From positions 2,666,001 through 2,730,000 of the forward strand of contig NZ_AP025472.1 of the NCBI RefSeq assembly GCF_024347395.1: DNA of 64,000 nucleotides, in the 5' to 3' direction. Below the pieces are notes generated by a model. That model did not search any database. It saw only the letters and a list, made by a program, of their open reading frames with translations, and had not been told where the DNA came from. Origin of the DNA: Vibrio cortegadensis. GTDB taxonomy: Bacteria; Pseudomonadota; Gammaproteobacteria; Enterobacterales; Vibrionaceae. The translations under genes and the position numbers were made by a program. Positions 25,375 through 34,656 of the stretch are shown in pieces (positions within the stretch are counted from its first letter, which is position 1; each line of letters starts with the position of its first letter).

Positions 25375-25418
25375 AAAAATCCCCCACTAATAATTCAATA
25401 TTAAAATGGGGGATTTTT
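25375..25418. terminator. bidirectional-looking terminator after the acyl-CoA ligase gene
   Basis: AAAAATCCCCCA and TGGGGGATTTTT pair over 12 bp across a 20-nt AT-rich loop, with T-rich tails on both strands. It lies 30 nt past the stop of the reverse-strand ligase gene. Confidence 0.8.
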
Positions 25419-25447
25419 AAGCAACTGAAAATTTATCTCACAGAAAA

Positions 25448-27256
25448 TTACTTATCTTTCTTCTTTTCTGTGTACATTTCTTCAATTTCGTCCTGATACC
25501 TATCGTTAATGACTTTACGACGCAATTTCTGAGTTGGTGTCAACTCACCTTTATCCATCGAAAAAGCTTTCGGTAGCAACTTAAATTTCTTCACTTGCTC
25601 GAATTTCGCTAGCTCAGTCTGTAAGCCATTCACTCGCTTTTCAAACATCTCAACCACTTCATTATGCTTAATCAGTTCTAAGCGATCGTGATACTTAATA
25701 TTAAGCTCTTTCGCGTACTCTTCTAGCGTATCGAAACAAGGAACAATCAATGCAGACACAAATTTTCGCGTATCGGCAATAATCGCAATCTGTTCAACGT
25801 AGTGATCTTTACCGATCGCACCTTCAATCACTTGCGGTGCTATGTATTTACCACCTGATGTTTTCATCAGCTCTTTGATTCGGTCGGTAATGAATAAATT
25901 GCCATTCTCATCAAAATGACCAGCATCTCCTGTTTTCAAAAAACCGTGTTCATCAAACGTTTTTTCGGTCTCTTCTGGCATCTTGTAGTAGCCGCGCATC
26001 ACCATAGGACCACGAACAAGAATCTCATTATTCGCACCAATTTTAACTTGTGCGCCAGGCATCGACATACCAATAGAATCTGGGTTGAAGCATTTATCAT
26101 CCCAGCAAGATACCGTTGCTGTTGTTTCTGTCATGCCGTAGCCAAGCTTGACGTTAATACCGATAGCATGGAAAAAACGGCCTATCGTTTCATCTAGCTT
26201 CGCACCACCACATGGCATGAAGTTGATTCGACCACCAAGCAGTGCTCGTAACTTAGACAGAACTAATTTATCCGCCAAGCGATGGCTTCTCTGTAACATA
26301 AATGACGGAGTACGACCTTCTTGGTGACACACCGACATTTTCGCACCCATGTTCACCGCCCAAGTAAAGAGCACTTTACGGATAAACGGGGCTTTAGACA
26401 CTTTTTCATGAATAGCTGAGAATATTTTTTCATAAAAACGCGGTACAGCTGACATCACGGTTGGGCGTAATTCAGTTAGCGCATCACGAACTTGCATCGT
26501 ATCTTGCAGGTAACAGTTAGTCGCACCGTTGTACAATACGTAGAAGCTCCATGCACGTTCAAATACATGTGATAGTGGTAAGAATGCAAGAGAGACATCA
26601 TCAGGCGTTAAGCTTAATCGCTCATCATGTGCTTTAAGCTGAGAGCCGATATTCATGTAATCAAGCATCACACCTTTAGGCTGCCCTGTGGTACCAGAAG
26701 TGTAGATTAACGTCAGCAAGTCATCCATATTGGCATCAGCAATACGTTTATCCAGTTCTGGTTGATGAGCCTCATCCGCCGTTGCCATGAAATCAGCCCA
26801 TGACATCGCAAACTCATGACCTTGAAGATCGACCGTTGCCGACATTGCAACAATTAACTCTAATTGCTCACACTCTTCATAAAGAGTAACAGCAGCATCA
26901 AATTGAGCCTGCTCTCCAACAAACAGAACTTTAACATCTGCATTTTGAATAATGTATGACGATTGTGCTGGTGTGTTGGTCGGATAAATAGGAACCGTGA
27001 CAACACGAACCTGAAGCGAACCAAAATCGGCGAAACTCCATTCAGGCATGTTGTTCGAAAAGATACCAATTTTATCCTGAACTTTTAAACCTCGAGAGAG
27101 TAAAGCTAAAGAAAGTGTGTCTATCTGCTGACCAAACTGTTTCCAGCTAATATCTTGCCAAGCATTATTTTTTTTATGCTTTAGGGCTGCACGGTCTCCG
27201 CCTTTTGCTACTTGCTCACGGATTTTTTTTACGATGTGAAAATCTAAGTTGGCCAT
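25448..27256 (-). CDS. long-chain fatty acid--CoA ligase (AMP-forming)
   Basis: About 602 residues starting MANLDFHIVKKIREQ; GGTAAGAG precedes this ATG, while an upstream in-frame start at 27298 adds an unconserved basic tail. It belongs to the ANL superfamily: P-loop TLIYTSGTTGQPKGVMLDY, GYGMTETTATVS, and the hinge FLKTGDAGHFDENGNLFITDRIKELMKTSGGKYIAP. The length and terminal KEEMYT-like tail fit the FadD15-type membrane-associated ligases, not E. coli FadD. It activates long-chain fatty acids for degradation or phospholipid recycling. It sits between ilvIH and leuO, as in V. cholerae. Confidence 0.92.
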   Translation of the reverse strand: MANLDFHIVKKIREQVAKGGDRAALKHKKNNAWQDISWKQFGQQIDTLSLALLSRGLKVQDKIGIFSNNMPEWSFADFGSLQVRVVTVPIYPTNTPAQSSYIIQNADVKVLFVGEQAQFDAAVTLYEECEQLELIVAMSATVDLQGHEFAMSWADFMATADEAHQPELDKRIADANMDDLLTLIYTSGTTGQPKGVMLDYMNIGSQLKAHDERLSLTPDDVSLAFLPLSHVFERAWSFYVLYNGATNCYLQDTMQVRDALTELRPTVMSAVPRFYEKIFSAIHEKVSKAPFIRKVLFTWAVNMGAKMSVCHQEGRTPSFMLQRSHRLADKLVLSKLRALLGGRINFMPCGGAKLDETIGRFFHAIGINVKLGYGMTETTATVSCWDDKCFNPDSIGMSMPGAQVKIGANNEILVRGPMVMRGYYKMPEETEKTFDEHGFLKTGDAGHFDENGNLFITDRIKELMKTSGGKYIAPQVIEGAIGKDHYVEQIAIIADTRKFVSALIVPCFDTLEEYAKELNIKYHDRLELIKHNEVVEMFEKRVNGLQTELAKFEQVKKFKLLPKAFSMDKGELTPTQKLRRKVINDRYQDEIEEMYTEKKKDK

Positions 27257-27394
27257 GTCTCTTACCTTTGGCTTACACCTGTAAGCGTTTGAGCGCACAA
27301 GTGTACCTTCGATGTAAAAAAAGGCAACTGACGAGTGTCAAAGTTATCACTAATAGTTTGCTATACCCTAAAATAATACCTCGTCTTAAAACCA

Positions 27395-27431
27395 TAAAAA
27401 AACCCTAAACAGTGATTCACGGTTTAGGGTT
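27395..27431 (-). terminator. leuO terminator
   Basis: On the reverse strand AACCCTAAAC and GTTTAGGGTT pair and are followed by a run of T residues, about 24 nt past the leuO stop. Confidence 0.85.
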
Positions 27432-27454
27432 AAAGCAACAGAGCTATCGGACCG

Positions 27455-28414
27455 TTATTTCACTGCAACAACTTCACCGCAGATCATCATCAGCTGATCT
27501 CGTAACCAGATATGGCCTTTGTCTTTTTCGCTCGACTCATGCCAGCTCAAGTAGCCGCAAATAGATGCATTATCAAATGGGAACTGGATGATATTCAGTT
27601 GATCCTTATTTGCCGCATTTTCAACCATCCAGCGTGGTGCGATGGTCACTAATTCTGACTGCCCCACAACGTACAATACATTACTTAAACTCGTCCCTTC
27701 ATAGTAAGCAGGACAATCTAAGTCTCGATACGCTTGCTCAGAGAAACTACGCTGACCGTGAATTTTAGAGAGCTTGGCATGTTTCTCATTCAGCAGCTGA
27801 TTTGCCGTCACATCACCTTGAATTCGTGGGTGAGAACTTGAAGTAACAACAACTAACTCATCTTGGAATATTTCAGTACTAGAGAAGCCTTGTTCATCAA
27901 AACGGGCGTAATCAATCACAAAGTCGATCTCTTGGTAACGCATACGCTCAGATAGCTTACGGTCAAATTCCGCATCCATATGAAGTTGAACATCGGGTGC
28001 TTGTTCATGGATATTGGTCATGATTTTCGGTGCAAAACGCATGTCGCAAGGGCTACAAATCGCCAGCTTGAACAGTCGAGTTGAAGACTCAGGATTAAAT
28101 ACAGAACTTGGCAGTTCATTACGAATTAATTGCAACGCTTGGCGCATCGGTCCGAATAGTTGACGAGCTCGTTGAGTGGGTTGAATACCACGGCCTTGAC
28201 GCATGAAGAGTTCATCATTGAACATAACTTTTAACCGAGCAACAGCATTGCTGACTGCTGGTTGAGACATCCCTAAATTGTGCGCTGCACGGGTAATATT
28301 TTGCTCCTGCATAACAGCATCAAACACTGTCAGAAGGTTCAAATCAACTCCACGTAAAGTACTTTCCATTCGGTAGCTTGCAATGGCACTCATTGCATTT
28401 TTCTTATCTAACAT
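27455..28414 (-). CDS. leuO: LysR-family global regulator LeuO
   Basis: 319 residues. The LysR HTH lies at ~25-80: LRGVDLNLLTVFDAVMQEQN, then ITRAAHNLGMSQPAVSNAVARLK and ELFMRQGRGI. A LeuO-like effector domain follows (LFKLAICSPCDMRFAPKI, FVIDYARFDEQGFSS). LeuO is an H-NS antagonist and regulator of stress, bile resistance and branched-chain amino-acid genes in enterics and vibrios. An AT-rich, nearly 500-bp upstream region fits H-NS control. In E. coli leuO lies directly beside leuABCD; here an RND efflux operon separates them. Confidence 0.93.
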   Translation of the reverse strand: MLDKKNAMSAIASYRMESTLRGVDLNLLTVFDAVMQEQNITRAAHNLGMSQPAVSNAVARLKVMFNDELFMRQGRGIQPTQRARQLFGPMRQALQLIRNELPSSVFNPESSTRLFKLAICSPCDMRFAPKIMTNIHEQAPDVQLHMDAEFDRKLSERMRYQEIDFVIDYARFDEQGFSSTEIFQDELVVVTSSSHPRIQGDVTANQLLNEKHAKLSKIHGQRSFSEQAYRDLDCPAYYEGTSLSNVLYVVGQSELVTIAPRWMVENAANKDQLNIIQFPFDNASICGYLSWHESSEKDKGHIWLRDQLMMICGEVVAVK

Positions 28415-28841
28415 AGGGGACGCCTCTTACTGGTAGTCAATAGTATTTGCTTAAAGTTAGTCGTAATAGATAACCAGAAATTGTCATATTGACGACTCAG
28501 ATATATCTAGGAACAACACAACTATTAACCAATCAATCTAGCGACACCAACAAGATTGAGAAAGAATCAGCTAATTTTACCCTATTTATATAATTTATCT
28601 TTTAAAACAGACTATTACAGTTTTATAAAAAACTATAAAAACCACCTTTTTATCACTTTTACATTAAACATCATGGTGAGTTATGGGTTTTGTTACATTT
28701 GTTACATTTCATTCCCGCTATGAATGAGTAACAACCCAAACCTAAAAACAGCGTAAATGGGTCAGCCTTAAAATAGATAACATTGATATTTAGCTGTTGT
28801 GCACAAATCAAACTCCGGGTAGTTGAGAAACATTGAGACTA
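28415..28841. promoter_or_regulatory. AT-rich leuO upstream region with a tandem TGTTACATT repeat
   Basis: No gene is supported. The region is markedly AT-rich around 28570-28670, as expected for H-NS binding and for the leuO promoter. A perfect tandem 9-mer, TGTTACATT twice (28691-28708), may be a regulator site. I could not match it to a named consensus with confidence. Confidence 0.4.
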
Positions 28842-28879
28842 AAAAGCCCTGAACGCATCAAGCATTCAGGGCCTATTTT
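28842..28879. terminator. terminator of the RND efflux operon
   Basis: GCCCTGAACGC and GCATTCAGGGC pair with one mismatch around a 5-nt loop. Both sides carry T/A runs (reverse strand: AGTCTCAATG side TTTTTAGT). It is about 30 nt past the RND stop. Confidence 0.8.
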
Positions 28880-28907
28880 TTGTATCACAGAATCAAACGA
28901 ACGAAGA

Positions 28908-31900
28908 TTAGGCTTCCATATCAATTGGCTCATGTTTATGAATTAAGCCAAAGTCAGCCAACACCGCATAAGCGGCTGGTATCATGAACAACACCAATAA
29001 TGTAGAAGCAAAAATCCCGAAGACGATGGAGATGACTAGAGGTTGAATCACCTGCGCTTGAAGGCTCGTTTCCATTAGCAGTGGTAATAACCCAGCGGCG
29101 GTTGTCATCGAAGTTAAAAACACTGCGCGGAATCTTTCTCGACTCGCTTTTACGACTGAATCATGGACATTATCACCTTCATCCACATGGTGACGAATGT
29201 ACTGCACTAATAGAATAGAGTCATTGACCACTATCCCCGCTAACGATACAAACCCCATGATGCTCGGCATACTTAAAGAGTGTCCTAATAGCCAATGCCC
29301 CCACACAACACCAATGAAAGCCAATGGGATCGCAAGCATCACGACAAAAGGTTCTAAGTAACTACGGAACTGGAAACTTAAGATAATAAATACACCAAAC
29401 AATCCAAGTAAGAAACCTTTCCCCATTGAGGCTCCCGTTTTCGCGGAGTCTTTTGCTTCGCCTTCAAAATCAAATCGAAGTCCTGAGTACTTATCTAACA
29501 ATTTCGGCATTTCATCACTTTGAAACTGGCGAACAATTTCAGTCGAACTGGCCTTCTTATTATCTATGTCACCATATACGCTGATCGTTCTTAAACCATC
29601 AATACGTTGAATTCGTACATAGTTACGCTGGAAATCTAATGTTGCCAGTGTGGCCAGTGGGATTTGACTTCCATCTGGTGTAATAATGGGGAAGTTAGAC
29701 AAGCGTTGAAGATCACCCGCTTCCGTTTTATTTAAACGCACTTCAATCGAAATATTCTCAACACCAAGCTGTATTTCATCGGCACTTTGACCAAAAAATG
29801 CAGCCCTTAGCTGTGCCGCGATCATCTGCCCATTCACGCCATACGTTTCCGCACCGGGTCTGAGCTTAACGAGAATCTCCTCTTTACCCATTCGCATGTC
29901 ATCAAGCACACCCGTCACACCATCGAATGTGTTCAAATAGGTTTGAATATCAATGGATGCCTGTTTTAGTTCATCCAAGTCATCATGCTTTACTCGGATC
30001 TCAATAGCTCGGCCACCAGGCCCCATAGTTGGTTGCTTGAAGACCATGGAGATCGGTTCCGCAAGATCTCCGACATCTTCGCGCCATGCATCAACAAAAT
30101 CATCGATTCGAGTGTTACGGCTCTCTGCCCCAAGGAGATCCAAACGCACCGTCGCCAGATGTGGTCCAGATTCATTGGCATCCGCATTAACATTAAACTT
30201 ACTGGTAATATGCTCTACGAGTGGGATCCCATTCTCAACCTCTTTAGACCACGCTTCATTAAGTCGCTTCGCTGATGAGACCACCTGCTCAACGACTTTT
30301 TCAGTGTGCATCAGTGATGTGCCGGGAGGCAGGATGATGCGAACCTCAGCAGTATCACCATCAAGATCAGGGAACGGAACAAATTTCACCCCACCACCTA
30401 CGATTAAAGAGATGGATATCAGCATCAGCGCAACTACACCACCCAAGAAGGCATAACGAAACTGAACCACTTTTCCAACGGCATTAACCAACGTGGTATT
30501 ACGAAATTGCTCAAATCTATCTAGCAAAACACGTTTGAATTTTAGCGGAGCCTTCTCTTTCTTCTCTTTATGCAATGAATGAGCAAGGTGGTTGGGTAGA
30601 ATTAGAAACGCTTCGATTAGGCTTAATGATAAGACTAAAATCAGTACTTGCGGCACCGCTTTTAACACGGCCCCCATTTCACCCTCTAAAAAGAGCAAGC
30701 TACCAAAAATACATACTGTGGTTAAAAATGAGGAGAGCACGCCAGGGAATACTTTTCGAACGCCATTATAGACCGCATCGTCAATATTCTGCCCTCTGTC
30801 TAAGTGGGACGCGATCGATTCAGCAATCACAATCGCATCATCCATCATGATCCCTATTGCCATTAGCAAACCAACCAGTGACATGATGTTGATCGATAAG
30901 CCGATATTAGCCATCAAGAATAGACCGCCCAAAAATGCGACGGGTAAACCTGCCGCCACCCAAAAAGAGTAGCGGAAGCTAAAAAATAGCCACATGGTAG
31001 CAAACACAAGAATGATCCCTTGCCATCCGTTCTTGACCATCATGGTCAGACGATCCCACAATACAGATGAGAGATCATTGGTCAATTGTAGCGTTACGCC
31101 ATCCGGTGCAATTTTACGTTGGTCTTCCACAAATCGCGTGACTTGATCTTTGATTCTCAGCGCGTCATCTTCTTTGTTTTTACTGATCTTCAGTAACGCA
31201 GATGGCTTACCATCAAACAATACTTTCTGTTCATCCAACTCAAAACGATCGGTGATCGTGGCGATATCTCGTAAACGGATCAAGGACCCATTTGCGCCCG
31301 ATGCTACGACGATCGATTCCAACTCTTCTGGCGTCACTCGACGTTCATCAAAACGGATTAAAAAGTTTTTATCTCGAGTTTCAATGCTACCACTCGGTAA
31401 TTTAACGTTCTGACGCCCGATCTGTTCCGCGATATCACCGACGCTTAACCCTAATTGACGAATAGCTTGAGTATCGAGCTCTACACGATACTGGTGATCT
31501 GAAAAGCCACTAACCGACACCAGAGAGACGCCATAATCAAGCTTCATGGTGCGTTTAAGATCTTCAGCATAAGCCTTTAACTCTGGCCAACTGGTATCGG
31601 CTGTGATCGCAACATCAACAACGGGCTCATTCCAGTCAAGCTCTTGAACCATTGGTGATTCGATCTCAGTGGGAAAATCATTGATTGAGTTGATCTGAGT
31701 TTGGACATCCACCAGCATTCGCCCGATGTCTGCTTTCTCATTCAACTTTAAGATCAACCGAGCCGAACCTTCAACCGCTTCACACTGAGTCTCTTCAATA
31801 TTAGCTAAGCCATCCACCGAATCTTCCATACGTACACATAAGCTCTCCTCAACTTCTTGAGGGGAGGCTCCGGGATAGATCACACTCGCCATGATGTATG

Positions 31901-32021
31901 GAGGATCAAACTCTGGAAAGGTTTCACGTTTGATCGTCGATAAAGATGTGATACCAAGTACGAGCAAACCCAGCATCAATAAGTTTGCGGCCGTTGGATG
32001 GCGAGAGAAAAAACGGATCAT
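28908..32021 (-). CDS. RND efflux pump inner-membrane subunit
   Basis: 1037 residues of the HAE/AcrB-type resistance-nodulation-division superfamily. The N-terminal TM1 (HPTAANLLMLGLLVLGI) is followed by a porter domain beginning KRETFPEFDPPYIMASVIYPGASPQEVEE. TM4 carries GIMMDDAIVIAESI with the paired Asp needed for proton translocation. A second porter domain and a second TM bundle end with GIVVNDSILLVQYIRHH. It exports toxic compounds using proton-motive force. Start overlaps the stop of the adaptor gene (ATGA). No outer-membrane factor is encoded here, so TolC is the likely partner. Substrates are unknown. Confidence 0.95.
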   Translation of the reverse strand: MIRFFSRHPTAANLLMLGLLVLGITSLSTIKRETFPEFDPPYIMASVIYPGASPQEVEESLCVRMEDSVDGLANIEETQCEAVEGSARLILKLNEKADIGRMLVDVQTQINSINDFPTEIESPMVQELDWNEPVVDVAITADTSWPELKAYAEDLKRTMKLDYGVSLVSVSGFSDHQYRVELDTQAIRQLGLSVGDIAEQIGRQNVKLPSGSIETRDKNFLIRFDERRVTPEELESIVVASGANGSLIRLRDIATITDRFELDEQKVLFDGKPSALLKISKNKEDDALRIKDQVTRFVEDQRKIAPDGVTLQLTNDLSSVLWDRLTMMVKNGWQGIILVFATMWLFFSFRYSFWVAAGLPVAFLGGLFLMANIGLSINIMSLVGLLMAIGIMMDDAIVIAESIASHLDRGQNIDDAVYNGVRKVFPGVLSSFLTTVCIFGSLLFLEGEMGAVLKAVPQVLILVLSLSLIEAFLILPNHLAHSLHKEKKEKAPLKFKRVLLDRFEQFRNTTLVNAVGKVVQFRYAFLGGVVALMLISISLIVGGGVKFVPFPDLDGDTAEVRIILPPGTSLMHTEKVVEQVVSSAKRLNEAWSKEVENGIPLVEHITSKFNVNADANESGPHLATVRLDLLGAESRNTRIDDFVDAWREDVGDLAEPISMVFKQPTMGPGGRAIEIRVKHDDLDELKQASIDIQTYLNTFDGVTGVLDDMRMGKEEILVKLRPGAETYGVNGQMIAAQLRAAFFGQSADEIQLGVENISIEVRLNKTEAGDLQRLSNFPIITPDGSQIPLATLATLDFQRNYVRIQRIDGLRTISVYGDIDNKKASSTEIVRQFQSDEMPKLLDKYSGLRFDFEGEAKDSAKTGASMGKGFLLGLFGVFIILSFQFRSYLEPFVVMLAIPLAFIGVVWGHWLLGHSLSMPSIMGFVSLAGIVVNDSILLVQYIRHHVDEGDNVHDSVVKASRERFRAVFLTSMTTAAGLLPLLMETSLQAQVIQPLVISIVFGIFASTLLVLFMIPAAYAVLADFGLIHKHEPIDMEA

Positions 32022-33358
32022 GACTCGTCTCCTACTTGATTCGCTCCTGTACTATTGACTGAGTTCACCGTCGCTTCGCGTAGCATCATTCCATCAATCG
32101 CAGGAAGAAGATCATTCAGAACCAAGCGTTCTCCTTGTTCGATATCCCCATTGATAACGACTTGGTTATCTCTGCGGTACAACACTTCAATCGTTCGGAT
32201 TTCCAATCGAGATTCAGGGCTCATAAGGTAGATGCGATTGCCATGCAATGCTCTTTCAGGAATAACCCAACTTGGTTGCTGCTGACCTTCAATGGTCGCT
32301 TGCACAAACATCCCATTGACTAAAGGCGGTAAACTTTCCGGCGTCAGATCGGCGTAATTTTGCGTCGCTTCTAAAATGACACCAGCAGTCGCTTGATTCA
32401 CATCAACCGTTTCACTGATACGTGCAACTTTCGCAGGCCAAATGGCTTTTAAATTACCACTGTTCAATTCAATTTCTGCGTTAATGAACGCCATATCCGG
32501 TTTAGGAATACCTGCATCATCGCGAGTAAACGAACCAACACTTGAAGCAAGGGTATGCATATCATGAATCGAAAGTTGTGCTTCCACTTCCATTACATCC
32601 ATTCCATGCCCTACCACCATCGTTTGCTGTAAGTTCACCACTTGGTTTATCTCGATATCCACACTGGCGATTCGTAAAGAACGAGGTAAGCGGATCGATG
32701 TTTTATCTAATGAACGCTGGGCTTCTTGGACCTTCGATTGATTCACTCTAACAACAGCTTGCGCAACTTTCTGCTCGTCAGGAAAAAGCTGTAGTTGATT
32801 CTTCATATCTTGGACGAGTTTTTGCTGGGATAAATAGCTTTGCGTCTGTTGATCCACATCAGACTGAGAAGAGAGACCCTTCTTACGCAAATTTTCGATA
32901 CGTCCTAATTCTTGTTTACTCAATGACAAACGGTTTTGTTCGATTCCAAGCGTTTGTTGTAAGTTTCGCTCTTCTAACGACAGTTTCGCTAATTGAGTCT
33001 GGCTTGACTTCAGATCCGCTTGAGCTTGGGTCAACTTTAATTCGTAATCTAGGGGATCAATTCTAATAATTTCAGTATCTTTCGGAAGTACCTGACCTTT
33101 CTCTAAATTGGGGTGACGATACACCACCTTCCCTGTGACTTCTGCGATCGCTTTCCATTCAAATTTAGGCGTCACTTTGCCATAACCAATAGCGACAGGA
33201 GCCATGGATTTAAGTTCTAACGGCATCGTATCCACGAGTCGGGCTCTATCGGTGGCAGGGTTTGTCGGTAAATCAGGGCGTAAATTAATCGCCAGTACTA
33301 AAACGACAACACCTACCGCTAACGCAGGGAAGAAAAGAAATTTGCGGTTCACTTTCAT
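32018..33358 (-). CDS. RND efflux periplasmic adaptor (membrane fusion protein)
   Basis: 446 residues with an N-terminal membrane anchor (KFLFFPALAVGVVVLVLAI) and no lipobox cysteine. A lipoyl-like half motif (VTGKVVYRHPNLEKGQVLPKDTEIIRID) is followed by a long coiled-coil hairpin (residues ~95-215, rich in Q, L and K heptads), then beta-barrel and membrane-proximal domains. It links the RND pump to an outer-membrane channel. It overlaps tetR upstream (TAATG) and the pump downstream (ATGA), so all three genes form one tightly coupled operon. Confidence 0.93.
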   Translation of the reverse strand: MKVNRKFLFFPALAVGVVVLVLAINLRPDLPTNPATDRARLVDTMPLELKSMAPVAIGYGKVTPKFEWKAIAEVTGKVVYRHPNLEKGQVLPKDTEIIRIDPLDYELKLTQAQADLKSSQTQLAKLSLEERNLQQTLGIEQNRLSLSKQELGRIENLRKKGLSSQSDVDQQTQSYLSQQKLVQDMKNQLQLFPDEQKVAQAVVRVNQSKVQEAQRSLDKTSIRLPRSLRIASVDIEINQVVNLQQTMVVGHGMDVMEVEAQLSIHDMHTLASSVGSFTRDDAGIPKPDMAFINAEIELNSGNLKAIWPAKVARISETVDVNQATAGVILEATQNYADLTPESLPPLVNGMFVQATIEGQQQPSWVIPERALHGNRIYLMSPESRLEIRTIEVLYRRDNQVVINGDIEQGERLVLNDLLPAIDGMMLREATVNSVNSTGANQVGDES

Positions 33359-34008
33359 TATTCTGGTCCTTGAATATTATCTTTTTGGATAAAACCATGA
33401 GTCATCAATTTGATGTTATGTTCGAGTAATCGATTTAGAAATTCTTCATTGATTTCGATGCCATGAAAAGCAAGTAGAGGGGGAGGAGCGATAAAGGGAA
33501 AAACCATTAAGCTTATATAAGAGACCCGACATAACTTGGGATCCATTCCGGGTTTCAGTACACCACGTTCAACAAGCTTGTCAAAAATGACATCTTGAGC
33601 CGGTTTCGTCACATCAAGGAATACTTTTTCTAGTAACTCCCTTTGCATTTCAGAAGGCGGCATATTCATCACTTGGGCAATCAAACGGGGAAACTTCGGT
33701 ACCTTAACCATCTCTTTATAATAAGTTCGCATCAAGTCTAGAAAGTTCTCTTGGTTGCTATCTTGAACTAACTTATTCATCTGTAGCTGCATCGGGCGTA
33801 ATGTTTCTCGCAACATGGTTTCGAACAACCCCGCCTTATTACCAAAATAATACCGGATCATTGCGATGTTGACGCCCGCGCGTTCTGCAATGAGGCGAGT
33901 TGATACCTTGTCATAAGGCTGAACCACAAACAGATCACGAGCATGCTGAATCAACAGCGCTCTAACATCCACATCTTGCTGAGGTCTCCCTGCTTTTCTC
34001 GTTGTCAC
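33358..34008 (-). CDS. TetR-family transcriptional regulator
   Basis: 216 residues. The N-terminal TetR HTH is YDKVSTRLIAERAGVNIAMIRYYFGNKAGLFETML (residues ~32-67). The C-terminal ligand domain is divergent, as usual. It is the first gene of the tetR-adaptor-pump operon, so it probably represses its own operon until a pump substrate binds. Two inverted repeats with ATTAATC/GATTAAT arms lie just upstream, at 34027-34046 and 34103-34114, and are good operator candidates. Confidence 0.93.
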   Translation of the reverse strand: MTTRKAGRPQQDVDVRALLIQHARDLFVVQPYDKVSTRLIAERAGVNIAMIRYYFGNKAGLFETMLRETLRPMQLQMNKLVQDSNQENFLDLMRTYYKEMVKVPKFPRLIAQVMNMPPSEMQRELLEKVFLDVTKPAQDVIFDKLVERGVLKPGMDPKLCRVSYISLMVFPFIAPPPLLAFHGIEINEEFLNRLLEHNIKLMTHGFIQKDNIQGPE

Positions 34009-34026
34009 GGCCGCCCTTCTCTACTC

Positions 34027-34114
34027 AATTAATCATGCGATTAATTATAGGTAGAAATGAATCAAATAAGCAGGAGATTAATTCAACACTAATCAATCAA
34101 ATGATTAATTAATC
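34027..34114. promoter_or_regulatory. candidate TetR operators
   Basis: AATTAATC-ATGC-GATTAATT (34027-34046) has perfect 8-bp arms, 18 nt upstream of the tetR start. A second palindrome, GATTAATTAATC (34103-34114), shares the same GATTAAT core. Two copies of one core in a single upstream region are typical of autoregulated TetR operons. Confidence 0.6.
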
Positions 34115-34371
34115 GAACCAAGCTCGTAGAAACGTAAATGTTAATTTAGTGGTCATTAACTCAACACGCCTATCGTCTATTTTCCTTTCTTTCTCTTGTT
34201 AACAATAAACCAACTCTACATATAAAATATTAACCTGCATATATAAAATCACGTGACATCATCAGCAGGAAGATATTGGAATAATCAGCATAAAACACCA
34301 AATAAAGCACCCACAAGAGTTAATTGCAAAGATTCCATTCTAAGTGTGAGGAGGATAATAGATTTTCTTGT

Positions 34372-34400
34372 TTGACGCTTAATGAAATTTACGGTAAATA
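34372..34400 (+). promoter_or_regulatory. leu operon promoter
   Basis: TTGACG (-35, 34372-34377) and TAAATA (-10, 34395-34400) with 17-bp spacing, 32 nt upstream of the leader-peptide ATG. Confidence 0.7.
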
Positions 34401-34432
34401 TGTGGTTAACAAATTTTAAGGATACTTGTGTA

Positions 34433-34495
34433 ATGATGTTAACTTCGCCACTTCTACTGAACCTCCTCCTGATCGTGAGCAATGCACGCGGGTAG
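34433..34495 (+). CDS. leuL: leu operon leader peptide
   Basis: A 20-residue ORF, MMLTSPLLLNLLLIVSNARG, with AAGGA upstream. It has seven leucines in all, six of them in two LLL runs separated by Asn. It resembles E. coli LeuL (GLLLLNAFIVRG) in layout. It lies between a good promoter and a terminator 34 nt past its stop, and before leuA. Its 3' end contains GCGGGT (34488-34493), complementary to ACCCGC in the left arm of that terminator, so ribosome position on the Leu codons can control termination. It is too short for standard gene finders and may be unannotated. Confidence 0.85.
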   Translation: MMLTSPLLLNLLLIVSNARG

Positions 34496-34528
34496 GTTGT
34501 GAACGGCGAATATGTACACAATTTCTAG

Positions 34529-34555
34529 AAACCCGCACTTGATGCGGGTTTTTTT
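34529..34555 (+). terminator. leu attenuator
   Basis: AAACCCGCA and TGCGGGTTT form a 9-bp stem around CTTGA, followed by a T tract. An alternative pairing of 34488-34493 with 34531-34536 would break it. TTGTG (34497-34501) and CACAA (34517-34521) may form a further intermediate hairpin. Confidence 0.85.
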
Positions 34556-34656
34556 ATAACGGTAAAAATTTAAGCGTGCTACGCATATAAAACCAACGAT
34601 TACCTTAAAATTATTCTATGGAAGTAAACGGTCTACATCGGAAGAAGGAAGCACTC

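Noticed and set aside
29953..30456. 167-codon forward ORF opposite the RND pump gene
   Set aside because: It is antisense to a clearly conserved pump gene, has low-complexity Ser/Thr/Arg composition, and shows no domain or ribosome-binding site. It is a shadow frame.
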